This document shows positions 23,024 through 36,346 of a stretch of 64,000 bases of DNA, piece after piece. The stretch is from the NCBI GenBank assembly GCA_964057225.1, contig OZ059899.1, positions 7,564,001 to 7,628,000 on the forward strand, read 5' to 3'. The notes under the pieces were generated by a model. That model was not told the DNA's origin and made no database searches. It saw only the letters and a list, made by a program, of their open reading frames with translations. The position numbers and the translations under genes were made by a program. Numbering within the stretch: the stretch's first letter is position 1; the number at the start of each line of letters is the position of its first letter. The stretch is from Auanema rhodensis (lineage: Eukaryota > Nematoda > Chromadorea > Rhabditida > Rhabditidae).

Positions 23024-24941
23024 CGATAGTATAATGATTCCAGTTTATCTAGAAGCAAAAATATTTATATAAACATACAGGGAGAGCCAAATAGAGCAAT
23101 TTAATGAAACATAAATACAGATAAAGTATAAAATTTTGATTAACGGTGGGCCAAATGAAATTACAGAAATTGGGAATCTCAAATAGAATTGTAGGAGGAG
23201 TTAAAACTGTTTCGAATAGTAAGAATGAGGGAAAAACCAGCACCTGTTGAATCTTTTTCTGGCTTTTTTTCTAGAACACCGAAATTCACAGATGTTTCAT
23301 GCGATGCACCAAATCAAAGACTAAAGAAGCAGAATTTGGTAAAATAAAAACATCTAAATGTTTTTTAGCATCATATCTTTATAAATAGCAAAGAATAAAT
23401 CGTAAGGGTATGTAGGTTTGATCAAGGATCTTAAATCTGACTGAAAACCGCCTGTTTTATTCGAATTTAAATGACTCATTGATAGTCTGAATATAATAAT
23501 ATTAGAATGCCCTCTACTCAAAGAAGAAGGATAGCGATGATAAGGTCAAAAAAAGGCAATTGGATTAGTCAGAGGTGGATATTTTCTCTTTTCAAGTGTT
23601 ACCTCTAACATACTTTACAAATATCAACTATTTTGATATAACTATATGATGAATTTTTCAATAATCCCCTTCAGGAAATTTGAAATAGTAATTGTAAAAC
23701 TGTGATAGTGTCTCCTTTTACAAAAATTGAAAATAAGGACTGAAGCACAATTTCATTTACTATTATATCTTATTTTCCTCTATGTTAGCATTGTTTTGGT
23801 TGATGATGTATCGTATTCACAGTGGAAACATATACACGAGTTTCAGAAAAAAATTGTTATGGTTATCTTTGGTCTTTGAAGAACCATAGAGAATACGAGA
23901 GCATCATAAAGTAGAAAACAAAAAGCTAAGTTACTTTGGATAGAAAAAATGAACTAACAAAAATTTGATGTTGGTACTGTTTATCAAACAAAATTTGCTT
24001 AATACGACAATAAGATTGACGAATTGTCTATCTGTACTTAACCAGATGTGAAAGGAAGAGAAGAATGGTTAGAATAACGAATGTGTGAAAAAGAGTGGGC
24101 GCATTGTTTTACTGGTGTGATAAAACTTATTTTAGATAACATCTTTTTTTTGTTTTAATTCTATTGGTTTTAGAAAGAAACACGCGTGATCGTAAGAAGG
24201 AAAAAGCCACGATGTTCTGCGTTGAACTACGCTAACGACACAAACAGTAGCAACATTTACAGCTGAAATTTCCGTTAGTTGAAGATGATACATTGTGATA
24301 AATTGAATCATCAGAACCTAAAAAGCAATCGCTTAATACTCAAAAGTATGAGAAGGTTTCTTACTTATTTATATTTTTATTTTTTTTAAATTGACCATTA
24401 ATAATGGTAATGAAGTATGAATATCATATTTTTATGCCATTAAGTAATATTCACAGAAGAGATAATGTATTATAATATGTATCACTTCATATCGTGTAAA
24501 AATGAAATCCAAATTGAATAAGATCATAATTTTACTCAGAATTTACAGTATTATTTATGAAAAATAAACAAATCAATGGATGATTGCATATTTTTTTCTT
24601 AATACTTATTACTTACAACATTCAACAAAGCAACAAATCCAATTATTGTAGAATGTGATTGCATACTACTACTTCCTTTTTTATTATTTAATATCACAAT
24701 CTATATAGCTGATATTCTATATTCGCTTTATTAATTTAGTCACATAGGAGAAATAAAACGGAGCAATAAATCTCCTCCCTCTTATTAGATTGGGGAACAA
24801 TGTAGAGATCGACAAACTTCAAACTTCAATCAAGTGAACTTCGTCTGTTTTTCATTAAGTGAAACTTTACTTTTTGGTTTTCGTTCATAGCTCTTAGCAG
24901 TCTCTTATTTTGATTGAAAGTTATATTCCTCCATAACAGAA
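23024..24941. other. Intergenic region between K2P channel and 7TM gene
   Basis: 1.9 kb between divergent starts, AT-rich, stop-dense on both strands. No exon chain, RNA gene or repeat array is recognised. It presumably contains promoter elements for both neuronal-type genes. Confidence 0.55.
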
Positions 24942-26715
24942 ATGATCGATCTCGTTGGATTAGGTAAAGTTTATTTATTTGAACAGATAATTACCTGTTT
25001 CTGATATTCTTTTCATAATTTTCATATATTATAGGAAATATAACAAATGAAGAAATTTCTTCTCATCTTTATTATAGTCAAGAAGTACCATTCGCTATAT
25101 TCATTTTTCTGTATTCATTAGCTACCTTACTGCTTTATCTAATGGTTTTAATGGTACTCTGATATTCTATCATCAAATGTTTGATGTCATAAATCGCTTT
25201 AGGCTTTAAGAAATGATTCTGAATTCAAAGATCTGATGGCATATCAGATAATGTTTCATATTGGTATTGCCGATTGTATTCAACTAACCATACATTTCAT
25301 AGCTGGAATTTATGTTCTTGATGGATCTGAAAGATATAGTATTCTTGAGCGAGTAAGAAAATAAAATACTCATAATTTTTATTTTTAATTGTTTAATAAT
25401 ATTTTTTTAAAGAAGGGAAATTTTAGATTATTGGAGCTATTATGAACGGATCATGGGTTACTATGCTTATCTTAAGCATACTTTTAACTGTTAATCGATT
25501 TTTTAGTATTGTTTTACATTTCGAATCAAAACAAATTTTTTCTAAATTCATGACACGAGTAAGTAACTTCAAAGATATGAAAAATAATTTATACGAAGCT
25601 AGATATATTTGGCTGTATGTTGGCTAATTTTCTTTCTCGTTTTCTCATTGAATATAAGTCCTTTAAGTCGATTCTATTACGTAGTACCTACATATACATT
25701 TCATTATGAGGTTGAATATTAATCATAAATTTAAAATATCTGATTATCTTCAGGCTGATCATCCTCTGTCAGGAATACTTCGAACCATTAGTGCTAATAT
25801 ATCATTAGTTTCAGTTTGTGTAGCCGTTTTAAGTTATGCTTCCATTTTCCTTTATATATATTTTGTAGGTCATTTGACTTGTTATCTGTTGATTATATAT
25901 TTTTTAAGAAAGCTGCTATACTGAGTAAGAGGGAATTATACCTTACCATCCAGGTTTGTTATTTAATTATATTATAAATGAGTATTTGTTTAACTGATTT
26001 TGCAACATTTTGCAAGTTCTTGACAATATCATGTGAAAATGCTTATACTGGGCATGATAAGATAATTCTTTTTTTATGCATTATGGTGAAGCCCAATATT
26101 AATTATTTGCTTTTTGATTCTATAGGTTTTGCTGACCGCTTCATTTCATGTTCTTTCGTTCTTAATATGGGAGTATCTCACGCTCCCCGATCATCCAATC
26201 GCTACCTTTTTCGGACATTTTGTATGGATGGCTTGGAATTCTATACCTGGAATGCTTCATGTAATAGTTAGCCCGTAAGTTTGTTTTGTTCATAAATGGT
26301 TGACTGATACTTGTTGTCACACCACAAATCACAATAGCACGGATAATATGTAATAAAATTAATCAGCGATTCAATTTTGCGCTAGTAACTAAAGCAATTT
26401 TACCTGATTATGTATGGGAAATTCCTACAATATTTATAATGTTATTAATCTCAACTCCGTCACCAGATTACGTTACCTCAGTTGAGCACAAAAAGTATTT
26501 TAATAAGTGAACTCGAATTGACAAAGGGTTTCGATTGGAAATTTTTGAATATGCTTAAATTATTTGATATGTATATCACTTAATAACCAGGACATTTTAA
26601 TCTCAGCATTTGCAGAAGGATTCGCCAAAATCTTTACGAAGTTATTGGTATGAAAACAGCCCGAAAAGATTCAACTCTCAATTCTAAAAAAGTTGGTTCG
26701 GTTATGACAGTATAA
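24942..26715 (+). CDS. Seven-transmembrane serpentine (chemoreceptor-type) protein
   Basis: Predicted GPCR of the nematode serpentine superfamily, most like the Srt group. The start at 24942 (MIDLVGLG) follows an AT-rich leader. The short N-terminus has an N-glycosylation site (NITN). Helices in order: FAIFIFLYSLATLLLYLMVL, then a Srt-like block DLMAYQIMFHIGIADCIQL, WVTMLILSILLTVNRFFSIV, LIFFLVFSLNISPLSRFYYV, NISLVSVCVAVLSYASIFL, VLLTASFHVLSFLIWEYL and FVWMAWNSIPGMLHVIVSP. The last intron (26276-26606) joins VSP to a basic tail CRRIRQNLYEVIGMK ending VGSVMTV. That 331-base intron holds another open frame that could be an alternative ending. TM3 lacks a DRY motif, as is common in this superfamily. 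Ligand unknown. Confidence 0.8.
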
Positions 26716-27050
26716 CTATATGTATTTATACCATATAAATTTATATATATTTATTCATTCGAATTAGAAAAATATATTTATTACGGGAAATAATATTTAG
26801 TTTTGTTATTAAGCGTTATTTTTAGACTTGAAATAATTTTTTTTTCGTTTACATTAGGATGGTATTAGAACTTGAATGTCATTGTACTGAGTCTCAATTA
26901 CTATGTTTTTATAAAATATGCACATATATGAAAATAATTCTTTATAAATTTATTTGTATGAAAGACCAATAAATACAGATACACTTTGGTTGTTTAAAAC
27001 TTAAAACATTTGGAGAAGCATTCAACTGTGTTCACTTTTCTCATTATCCT
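26716..27050. other. 3' intergenic region between convergent genes
   Basis: 335 bases between the chemoreceptor-type stop and the ground-like gene stop. It is T/A-rich with AATAAA-type signals (for example near 26970) and nothing coding. Confidence 0.55.
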
Positions 27051-30000
27051 TTAGATAGTGAATGCACGGGCAACTTTTTTAGATTCAGCAGCACCAACTG
27101 AAGCATAAGCCATAATGTAGCTGTAAAAATATAATAAGAAAAGTAGATTAGAAAACGAAATGACAATTAGTGTTATTATTTCAATATTTTCTCTTTTTTT
27201 TTGGAATAAATTTGGCATTGAATGTTTGCTTAGTTTCCGTAATTTGCAGGCAAGTTTCTGATTGGTAGCTTGTTACTATCGAAAACGTGTCCACGATACA
27301 GTTCTCGCAGTTTTTTTTCAGATTTCCGCTTTTATGAATAATAACAGAAGTTATTCGACATTTGACATCAACTGGAATGCTTTTGAATACTTGGATAGCA
27401 GTCCTAAGTTCGTCGTCCTTGATATGTGCTACTTTTAAGAGGTATTAAGGGTAGAAGTTGAAGAATCTATCATTAAAATCTTATGGCTGGCTAAATGCAT
27501 TTGACTAGAATCAGTACAGCGAAAACCCGCTAAGAGAAGAACAAGAAAGAAACAGATTATCGGAAATCGGATAAACAGATTTTGCTTTCTAACCTAATCA
27601 AAGTACGATAGGATTTCGATGCCACCGGCCTTATTATTGGAAAATGACATGATGAAAGTTGAGATAAAAAATAAAAAGAAAGGACAAGCGAAATTGTTCT
27701 CTGATTCTTTTTTTTTTATTTTCAAATACTTTTTTCTTTCTTTGTTTCGTTTTCTTTATAACTTACCGGCCATTCAGTTCAACTTTACAAACAAGATCAT
27801 CCTTATAATTAACTTTCTGAGCGAAATCATCATATCCAGCAATAGTTTCAAATGGAGTGTTGAAAGTTTCTTCAAGACGTTTCTGAAAAAATCGAAATGA
27901 CATAATCGGATCAAGATTAAAATAGCTTTAATTTTTTGTTTCTTTTCACTCACTTGGAGAATATTGACCAAGGCTTGTACATTGCAAGTATGGAATTTTG
28001 GTCTATTTTCCAGTTCTTGATAGGTTTTGACCATTATGTCATTCAAGAGTTCATTACAACAAATATATCCTTAAATATTGAATTAAATATGTTATTTGTC
28101 TCTCACATACCGCTAGGATTATAGAAACATTCTTCAGGTTCTGGTTCTGGTGCATCATAAGGATTTGGTGTTATGGGCTCCGTAATTGGATCATAAGCTT
28201 GAGTCTAAAATAAGTTGATACAATGCTTTCTAAAAATACAATTTTACTGTGGTGATAGGAGGTAAAGTTTGTGGCGGTTGTGTACTTGGAACAGGGGATG
28301 GGTAGGTGATGGGCTCAACAGTTACCGGAACATAAGGTTCTTCAATATACTGCTGCAAAAGATATTTTATTTTATATTAAAAAATGAATTTTATACTGAA
28401 AGTTCTGGGGCACGAGCGGGAATAACTGGAGCAGTTACGGACTCAACAGCTGGATTCACTTCAATTTGCTTAGTAGGCACATACTGTTCATCAACAATAT
28501 GAAGATTTGTTTGAGGTTTATGTGGAACAGAGACTGGCTGAGCTACGAAAATAGGTTGTGCAATAGGAACTGGCTGAGCTACAGGCTGTGGGCGATGCTG
28601 CACAAAGGGCTTTCCTGTAGTCTGAAATTTATTTAATGCTTTTGTTTTATCAGTTTCTGAAGTTGTTTAATCAATAAACTCTATATTATTATCACAAATA
28701 TGTGTAATTCGAACGTTGATTACAACTTATAATTCAAAAAAGTAACATACGATAATTCTCTGATAAGGTTGAGCTGGACGAACTTCAGTCACAGTGGGGT
28801 TAACCTGAACAATAAATATGCAATATATACATATATATTATGGTTGGATTGTACCTGAGGACGTTGTTGATAAATGGTTGTCCTTTCTTCATAAACTTCA
28901 GTTTTCTTACAAATAAATACTTTGAAAAAAAAAAGATAATAGAGCACTTACTCCAGCATATGGTGTTTCTTGGTAAGAACCTTGGTGAACATGCTGTTGT
29001 ACTGGCAAACGTGATGGAATCTTGAGCAAAAACGATCAAATAAACAAAAGCACTTATGAAACTTTGTACCTGTTGAACGACAACATTTTGTTGAGGGATC
29101 TACGTATAATATCATTAGTTATATATTAATTTAATATAATACCTGCACTTGTTGATGATTATTTATGTTTCTTGGTTGTGATACTATCGTAGGAACCTAT
29201 TACAAGTACATTTTACCCAATATTGATAATGAAATAACCTGTGTATTTTGACTTTGTTGTTGGTATACAACTTGTTGTTGAGCTGGCTGATAGTAGTTCG
29301 TAGTACTCTAAAAAATTTCAATTGAGCAGCTAACAACATTCACTCATAAAGTAAAAAAGTTCTTTATCTTATTCACCTGTTGAGGATGAGTTTGAGGATG
29401 AGTTTGTGGCTGGGCTTCATATCCTTGTGGAGGGATTAGCTAAAAACCAAGGTCATTCCCGATAAACTTGATTTCTCTTTTTTTTTGAAGAAGAAGAAGG
29501 TTAACGATAAAAGTTGATTAGTTTGTTCACTAAACTTGTTGTTAGTATTGCCCTTTAATTACAAGCTGATTAATCAAATTTCTTTTCGAAAATGGAAAAG
29601 TGGCAGACCTGTTTTCCTTGTTGAATAAGATAAGGTGGATATCTTGGATCATGGGGAAGTTGAATATATTGTACAGGTTGTTGAATCTAAGAATCCAAGC
29701 AAATAGAATTGAAAGTATTTTTTAATTTTTATTGAAATTATGGGTTTAATAAAGATAACTTAAGAAGCATTAGTAGATGGTAAAAGAGAGATGTATTGAA
29801 AAATAAGTAAAAACTTTGAAAAATAAATTATGTTTTATCTTATATGAAAATGCTGAATACTAATAAGCTTAATTGCATAGTTCACTAGTGTTTTAAATAT
29901 TTAAAAATTTAAATATTTTATAATTTTCATTGTACTTACGTATGGTTGCTGTGGAATTGAAACATAACCTTGTTGTTGAGGATAATATGGTTGAGATGGT

Positions 30001-30382
30001 TGAGTATATTGAATCTGAAGAAGACAAAAATATTTAAAATGTTTTATACAAAATGGTTATGATTACTGATTGTGGATATGTTCCGACATTTCGTTTGGGT
30101 CTGCTTTGAGATCTCTTCGCCTGATAAAAAAAAATAAAATGTCGACATAATCATAAACACAACCTTCTTGCTGGGAGCATCATTTTGATCTATTTGAATT
30201 TGATAACGGTGATCACGGGGTGGGTGAATTGGGCCATGTGGCAGTAAATTTGCTAAATTATACCTGTTTTCTAGATTGAATATGTTTTTATATATCTTAC
30301 ATGCAATGCGTAGATTACGTTGTTGTTGGGCTACGCTCACAAGAACTGATGTGAGCGCCAATAAGGCGAAAAGTTTGAACAT
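27051..30382 (-). CDS. Ground-like (hedgehog-related) secreted protein with Gln-rich repeats
   Basis: Secreted nematode protein of the Grd/Grl class, usually made by epidermis and associated with cuticle. The start at 30382 gives a signal peptide MFKLFALLALTSVLVSVAQQ. Many small exons encode a low-complexity Gln/Pro/Tyr/Val-rich region (for example QIQYTQPSQPYYPQQQGYV, and AQPVPIAQPIFVAQPVSVP near 28590-28530). The C-terminal ground-like domain is clear: YICCNELLNDIMVKTYQEL (about 28070-28015), FHTCNVQALV, then TPFETIAGYDDFAQKVNYK and DDLVCKVELNGR (to about 27768), and after a 640-base intron YIMAYASVGAAESKKVARA to the stop at 27053-27051. The CCN motif and the C-x-V Gly-Arg-Tyr-ILAY-type ending define the family. 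Which grl/grd ortholog is not clear. Confidence 0.87.
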
Positions 30383-31584
30383 CTATAGTATTGTTTATTA
30401 ATACTATTTATTAATACATAACAGAGAAAATGCAAAATTAATGAAGAGTTCAAACGAAAACAAGAACAAACAGAAGTTATACAGTAGCTAATAGAACACC
30501 CATTTTAACTTAAAAGAATTCTTTAGAAACAGATTAAGGCAATCACGAAAAAATACAGTGTCGATCTTTAGCTCGAAAGGGCGTGAAGGTAGCTTCCGTC
30601 CTAATGAGATGTAGCGAAAGCGCTGCTGCGAAAACCGGCCAAGGAAGAAGGCAATGTCGAAACAAGCTGGATGCATTGGCTGGGAATGTTCAGCATTATA
30701 GAATAAGAAATTCGTTTCAAGGCTAAATACAGTAATGAGTTAACGTCATCGTGGGGCAAAGCTTTCCATGGCTTCTGGCAAATCAGATCAATTCGTCTGG
30801 GCGTGAACTACGAGTCAAACTAAGATTGGTAAGAGAAAAAATGATTTCCTGTTAAATTCATCATATATTGGTTTGAATCTGAAAAGCGAGACATACAATT
30901 GAATTAATTGTTTTCTTGCTTAAAGTTGCTTTTTCCTTATCCATTATAGACGTCAGATTATTTAGCGATTAAATTGAAAACGATTTCGCATGAACAAAGC
31001 AGCTTTGCTAAGATCATATGCACTAATTAAAGAAGTGTAACAATAAATCGGAATTAGTTAATTTATTTAGTAGATTAATACAATATTTTAGTTATGTTTA
31101 CTGTTAAATGTAAATAAACTAAGAGATACTACCGGAAACTAATTGAGATCTTCCTAAATTCAAAGTTTTTATACTCATCTTGTAAATTTAATGTTTGAGT
31201 TCACATGGTTTATTTATTTAAGCTTATTTGGTATACAATAAGCCAACATTTTGATTTAAACATAAGCCCGCATTTTTCTCATACTGTAAAATATGACTTT
31301 TATAATATTCATAACATATTTTATAATGAAAATGTTAAATTTATTTAATGAAAAAAATACTTTTATTACTAATAAATACTTTGAGATCAGTTTTAACATC
31401 ACAATATACCCATATGTTAACTGGTGAATATAAAAAAAAATAAAAAGACACCTATGAATACCAGCACAGACAATATGTTTGAGTAGTTTAAGCATTATAA
31501 ATGGTAAGAAAAGGAAACCCTATTTTTAAAACATATAACAGATAGAATTAAGTCTCGAACAGATAGAATTAAGAATCGGATATT
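30383..31584. other. Intergenic region upstream of the ground-like gene
   Basis: 1.2 kb. Its first part (30480-30860) is less AT-rich and could hold promoter elements for the ground-like gene; the rest is AT-rich with stop-dense frames. No exon or RNA gene is recognised. Confidence 0.55.
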
Positions 31585-33462
31585 TTAGACTCTAACAAGA
31601 GGCAACCAATTTTCTAATTTTGTGGTATGGCGGCGTTTTTTGAAATACTGTTTCATTTCCTCAGAATAAGGATCACAATCACCAGTAAAACTAAAAATAA
31701 ATAATATATTATTTTTAAAAGATGAGTCATACCGTCCTGGTCTACAGTAAGCCTTCTCGAATTCTATGTAACGAAGTTGTAAATCCCATGTTGAGTTATA
31801 CTTAAAACTGTTAATATTAACTATATCCAATTCTTCAGGAATTATGTAGAGGCGGCATCCTTTATACATAGTTGATACAATCCCATTATAAGCAGTTCTT
31901 GGCATACCTCCCTATATTATAATAAATAATAGAATAAAAATAATTCTAACTTACTCTTATATCTACCATGATACCTAGAATATTACCTAAGTTGTACCAA
32001 GTACGAACATTGTCATAAATAATTCTAAAATTGAATAATTTTGAAAACCAAAACTAAATTTCTACAGACTTATATGAATGAGTACTATCCCATTCCATTT
32101 TTCTTATGATGTCAGTGGATGTTGCGTTTACACGAAAAGTTTGAGATTCCGTTAATGATTTACTAAGAAGTTGGTCAAATCTGAAAAAGCAAAACAATAA
32201 AGATTTCTTTAAATTATTCAAAATTACCGTTCTTTCACCATGTTGTTAACAGGAATAAGATCAAAATTCACAGGAACACTTGAATGTGCAATTTGCTTCA
32301 AGATTTGTTTATATAATCCACTAAACGTAATACTTTCAACATTATAAAACAATATTTATTTGAGCATACCCACTGGATCCTTTACCGGCTAGCTCCATAT
32401 TATGCGACGTTCTGGGAATTTCAGGTCGAATGCAACTACGACCTTTGCGAACATCAGGTTTTCTCATCCAATCATCCCAATAAGCATCAGGCCAACCGGA
32501 CTCTAACTCTTGCCATACTTCACGAGAAAGAAGCCAACCTTAAAATACAATATATTTCAGATAAAATTAAAAACAAACCTAAACCAGGAAAGAAGTCCGT
32601 TCTCCACAACAAATCAGGTGTTCTACTATCAATACTACCATGCAGGCCATTATCGTTCCAGGCTGATATGCACCACAATGTTGAATCAGCCAATAGGGCC
32701 CTTTTTCCCCAAGAAAAATAAGAAAAAAAATCAGCTGATATTTCCAAATCATCTATATTAATATGATTGGTATATTTGTATAATCGCTTTCAAGAACCTT
32801 CAGTAACTATAACATAATCATAGTTCATTTCGTTGAAAACTTTTTGAAATGCCCATTTGTAATGTGCTGTTATAAGTGGATAATTCTTAGCTGTTCCTTT
32901 AGTAGGTGCACGTTCATGCTAAATGAATGGTTTAAAAGAACACAAATTCCAACAACCTGCATATACGTAATGTTATTATAGGTGGAAACATATTGAGAAA
33001 TGGCATTTTTCACAGAAGCCAAATTCCCATCTTGAGATACGACGATAGGGAAGCTTGTGTTAGAAGGACGATATCTATAAGTAGTTAAAATACTGTTAAT
33101 CTAAAAATTTTTCATAACAAACTTTGTTAAAAGTTTTAAATGATTGTCAATAGCATGTGCTCTAGTTGCGCACATAACTAAAATAGCTGCTACGAAATCA
33201 TTTTTTATCTAAAATAGAACCAATAATAAATGTTTCTCTGTCGATGTACATACGCCTGTTTTATGAAATGTTTTCTTGGGGCTCAATGATTTCAGGAACA
33301 AAGAATTTTCATGAGTATTGATGTCATACTAAACAAAGATAGTTTGCGTATTACGCATTAAAGTGAAAAACTTACACTACGAGCAAAGATTATAACATAA
33401 ATAATTGAGAAAATAAGAGCCAAAGCTACTAACTTTAAAAGTTCTTCTAGGCGACATCTCAT
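31585..33462 (-). CDS. MGAT1: N-acetylglucosaminyltransferase I (MGAT1; gly-12/13/14 type)
   Basis: Golgi type II enzyme adding the first GlcNAc to Man5 N-glycans (GT13). The start at 33462 gives a short cytosolic tail MRCRLEEL and one signal-anchor helix LVALALIFSIIYVIIF. The stem then leads to the catalytic domain: SFPIVVSQDGN, YPLITAHYKWAFQKVFNEMN, the metal-binding EDD in DYVIVTEDDLEIS (about 32815-32740), WCISAWNDNG, DLLWRTDFFPGLG, WQELESGWPDAYWDDWMRKP and RKGRSCIRPEIPRTSHNMEL with KGSSG. The C-terminal part reads RLYIIPEELDIV and ends NWLPLVRV (stop 31587-31585). All hallmark motifs are present in about ten exons, so activity is expected. Confidence 0.94.
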
Positions 33463-35225
33463 TACAACAGGATGAAGAACATGACGCCGAAGCTTTGCCA
33501 GCATCTACTTTAATTTCCTAAACGGTAAATACAATAGTGATTGTTCAATGATAAAAGATCAATCTTCAAATCTCACAAGATACTAACACCCTGTAAGACA
33601 CAAGTGCCTACTTGAATAAGCAATTTGGCAATGCTTATAAAATGTTTCCAGGGATACGGATACGAAATGAGGAGATTCAGGAAAGAAGTGAAAAAAGTGG
33701 TGTATTCATTAAAACGTAAAAGAACGAGAAGATGTCATTGAAGTCAAATTTTGAGAAAAAGGACGAAATACGAGCTTTTGAGCCTCACTGAGAGAGAATC
33801 ATTCATTATTCTTCATAGAATTGGATGGGAAGAGAGGCGGATCATGATTATTGGCAATACAAATGCATTTCTAATGAAACACAGCATTTGGAGCTCTGCC
33901 TGGGTGTGTTTACTTAATCGAATATACATGACACTCATAACTAAAACCAAACTTAGCAAAAAGTTGAAAAACGGATATCAAAATCCAATATTTTAGTGAT
34001 ATGAAGTTCATCTTTCTGATTCATGTATTATTATGAAGGCTATGAAATATCCATAATGCTGTGGGAATCGGCTTCGAAGCCAAGATACAAGAGCTTGGCA
34101 ACAATTGTGTCATTGTTGTTTTCAACAGAAATTGCTATTGATTTTTACTTTACGTGGATATCACGTGTAGACAACATATATGTCTTCACTTCACTACTAT
34201 TTTAAGGAAACAGTAAAAGATATATTAATTATTTTAGTGATGCAATCAAATAGTAATTGATGTACTTAGAATTGATAAGATATCTTATAAACAATATAAT
34301 TAATTACACAAACAGAATTCAGAATATGTTCATAAGACATTTATTTAAAAGCTGATAAGCCAAACTTTACATTTAATTTAACAAAATGAATAGTTTGTAG
34401 TTTATCATGACAAACAAAATTAAAAGGTTTCAAGAAAACATAAGTTTTCAGTACATGTCTACTTTCCACATAATACTATATATCAAATCTACAAAAGATA
34501 ATCCGTTGATCTTCCAGATATTTTTACATGAAGTACTTATAATATATTTATAAGTATCTAAATTTGTACGAGCAAAATACAATCATAATTTTATTTTTTT
34601 GAACCTAGAACTTTTAGATAAGAAATATGTTATAACAAGAAATAATTTATGATAGGTTTAACATGTGAGTTTCAGCATGAAAGTATGTGAAACAGTTATC
34701 TCACAGAGACCAACGGGAGTTTAATTCTGCTAACATCTGTTTCTAAATGTCAAAACTGCGTACTATGCGTAACATATTTTTATTTCGACGGATATTTGAA
34801 TCTTAAATCCTCCGTATTTTTAGAAATGACATATATCTTTGAGAGATTGACGGTTGAAATAAAGTACTTTTCAAACTGTTTCTAATTTAAGGAAGTAAAA
34901 GTTATTTTTCCTAGGAGCAATTAGTAGCTTTTTTGTAAAAAGAAATCTTCAGAATTCAACAATACAGAGAATCTAGGAATACAATATTTAAAATAAAATA
35001 TATATTATTATATATGCTAGAAACTGTCTCGTTTCTCTAAAAAAAAAGAATAAAAAACAAGAACTAACCTTCAACAATTATCAATTCAATTTTATAAAAG
35101 ATTATTGCCTAGGTCAAAATTGTTCATTTCATTAGTAAAAATCGACATATCATACCAAATGAAATAAAAAACTGTATGTAATTTTTTATTTATTAAGAAA
35201 TATATAATATTAATTCTGACATTCT
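33463..35225. other. Intergenic region between MGAT1 and saposin-like genes
   Basis: 1.76 kb, with a slightly less AT-rich first part (33600-34200) containing only short open frames without motifs. The remainder is AT-rich. Nothing is supported as a gene. Confidence 0.55.
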
Positions 35226-35757
35226 CTAGCAGAATTTCTCACAACATTTACGGGGGTCCATACGATTTTTAACATAATCAATCATTTTTGGTAATTCCTC
35301 GTGAACAAGTGATTCACAGAACTCCTTCTTGGTCTTATCATTTCCAAAGATTCTATTACATACTTTGTCTAGTACTTGCTCTTCTCCAACCTAGAAAAAC
35401 AATACACCAATGAAAAAGCAATTATGTTTCTTACAGCATGGTCAATGATCATCATTTTTGTAAAATACACAACATCTTTGCATACTGGACATGCACATCC
35501 CAGGCTATCAGAAGCCTAAATTTATAGTTTTGATATTTTAATCTTCATATTAAATATAAACCCTCATACAATCAGGCTTCTGAAGCTTAGCCTGACCAAA
35601 CTTGTACATTTTGGTTTTAAGGGCGAAATCATTGAATGGCTCTTCACAAGCAACTAAGGTGACTAAAACAATAAATGGAAAAAAATTGTGAAAAAAACCA
35701 CTTACTCAATACAAATGTAATGAAGAGGGAAGTAGAAAATGAAATTTTAAAAAGCAT
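35226..35757 (-). CDS. Secreted saposin B-type (SPP-like) protein
   Basis: Small secreted protein with one saposin B fold; nematode family members act on lipids or membranes in gut or defence. The start at 35757 (MLFKISFSTSLFITFVL) runs into VTLVACEEPF after a short intron, forming a signal peptide. The mature chain carries the SapB cysteine spacing: CACPVCKDVVYF, DKVCNRIFGN, KKEFCESLV and the closing CCEKFC at the stop (35228-35226). Four exons. An additional cysteine in KPDCM precedes the domain. No pore-forming activity can be inferred from sequence alone. It diverges from the bHLH-PAS gene. Confidence 0.85.
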
Positions 35758-36346
35758 TATTGTTAACAATGCTGTGTTTATTAGCGAGTTCTCTCAAATA
35801 AGATCTGTGGTTGTTCCTGAATGGATTAACAGTAGCAGGCTGGATATGAATAAGTGATATCCTGATGATATCGGAAGACGTGTGTCTGACCTAGATTTTT
35901 GACCTCGAACATGTGAAACACACAAGAAAACTCAGAAAACTTGCCTTTTCCTATGAACGAGTTCTTTGAAGAACAAGTGTTCTTCCTGGAAGAAGGACGA
36001 CTGCACTAATTATTGTTTATTAACAGGTTTAAATACAAATATTATAACAAATATAATATTACAAAAAAATCATAGCAAAAGGGTGAAAATAAGCATATTG
36101 GTATATGTAATATTCATACCAAATGAAAAACTATAAAAAATTGAAACTAAAAATCTACATATACAAAACAATTAATCTCAGATTCAGTTTCAATAACATA
36201 TGTCCTATGATTTTTGATATTATTCTTTTGTTGGAAACAATAGGTTGATGTTACTCATTTTTACATAATCATTAAGCTTTTTCAATTAAGCTATCTAATT
36301 TCAAATTTGCATTACAAATTTAATTAGGTTTAATAGCTGGTACCGT
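35758..36346. other. Divergent upstream region of saposin-like and bHLH-PAS genes
   Basis: 589 bases between two divergent starts. AT-rich; contains the near-palindromic GTTCTTTGAAGAACAAGTGTTCTTCC around 35950-35977. No exon recognised. Confidence 0.5.

Noticed and set aside
33751-34205. Two small plus-strand frames upstream of MGAT1.
   Set aside because: Short, without motif or splice partners, and in the expected promoter interval.
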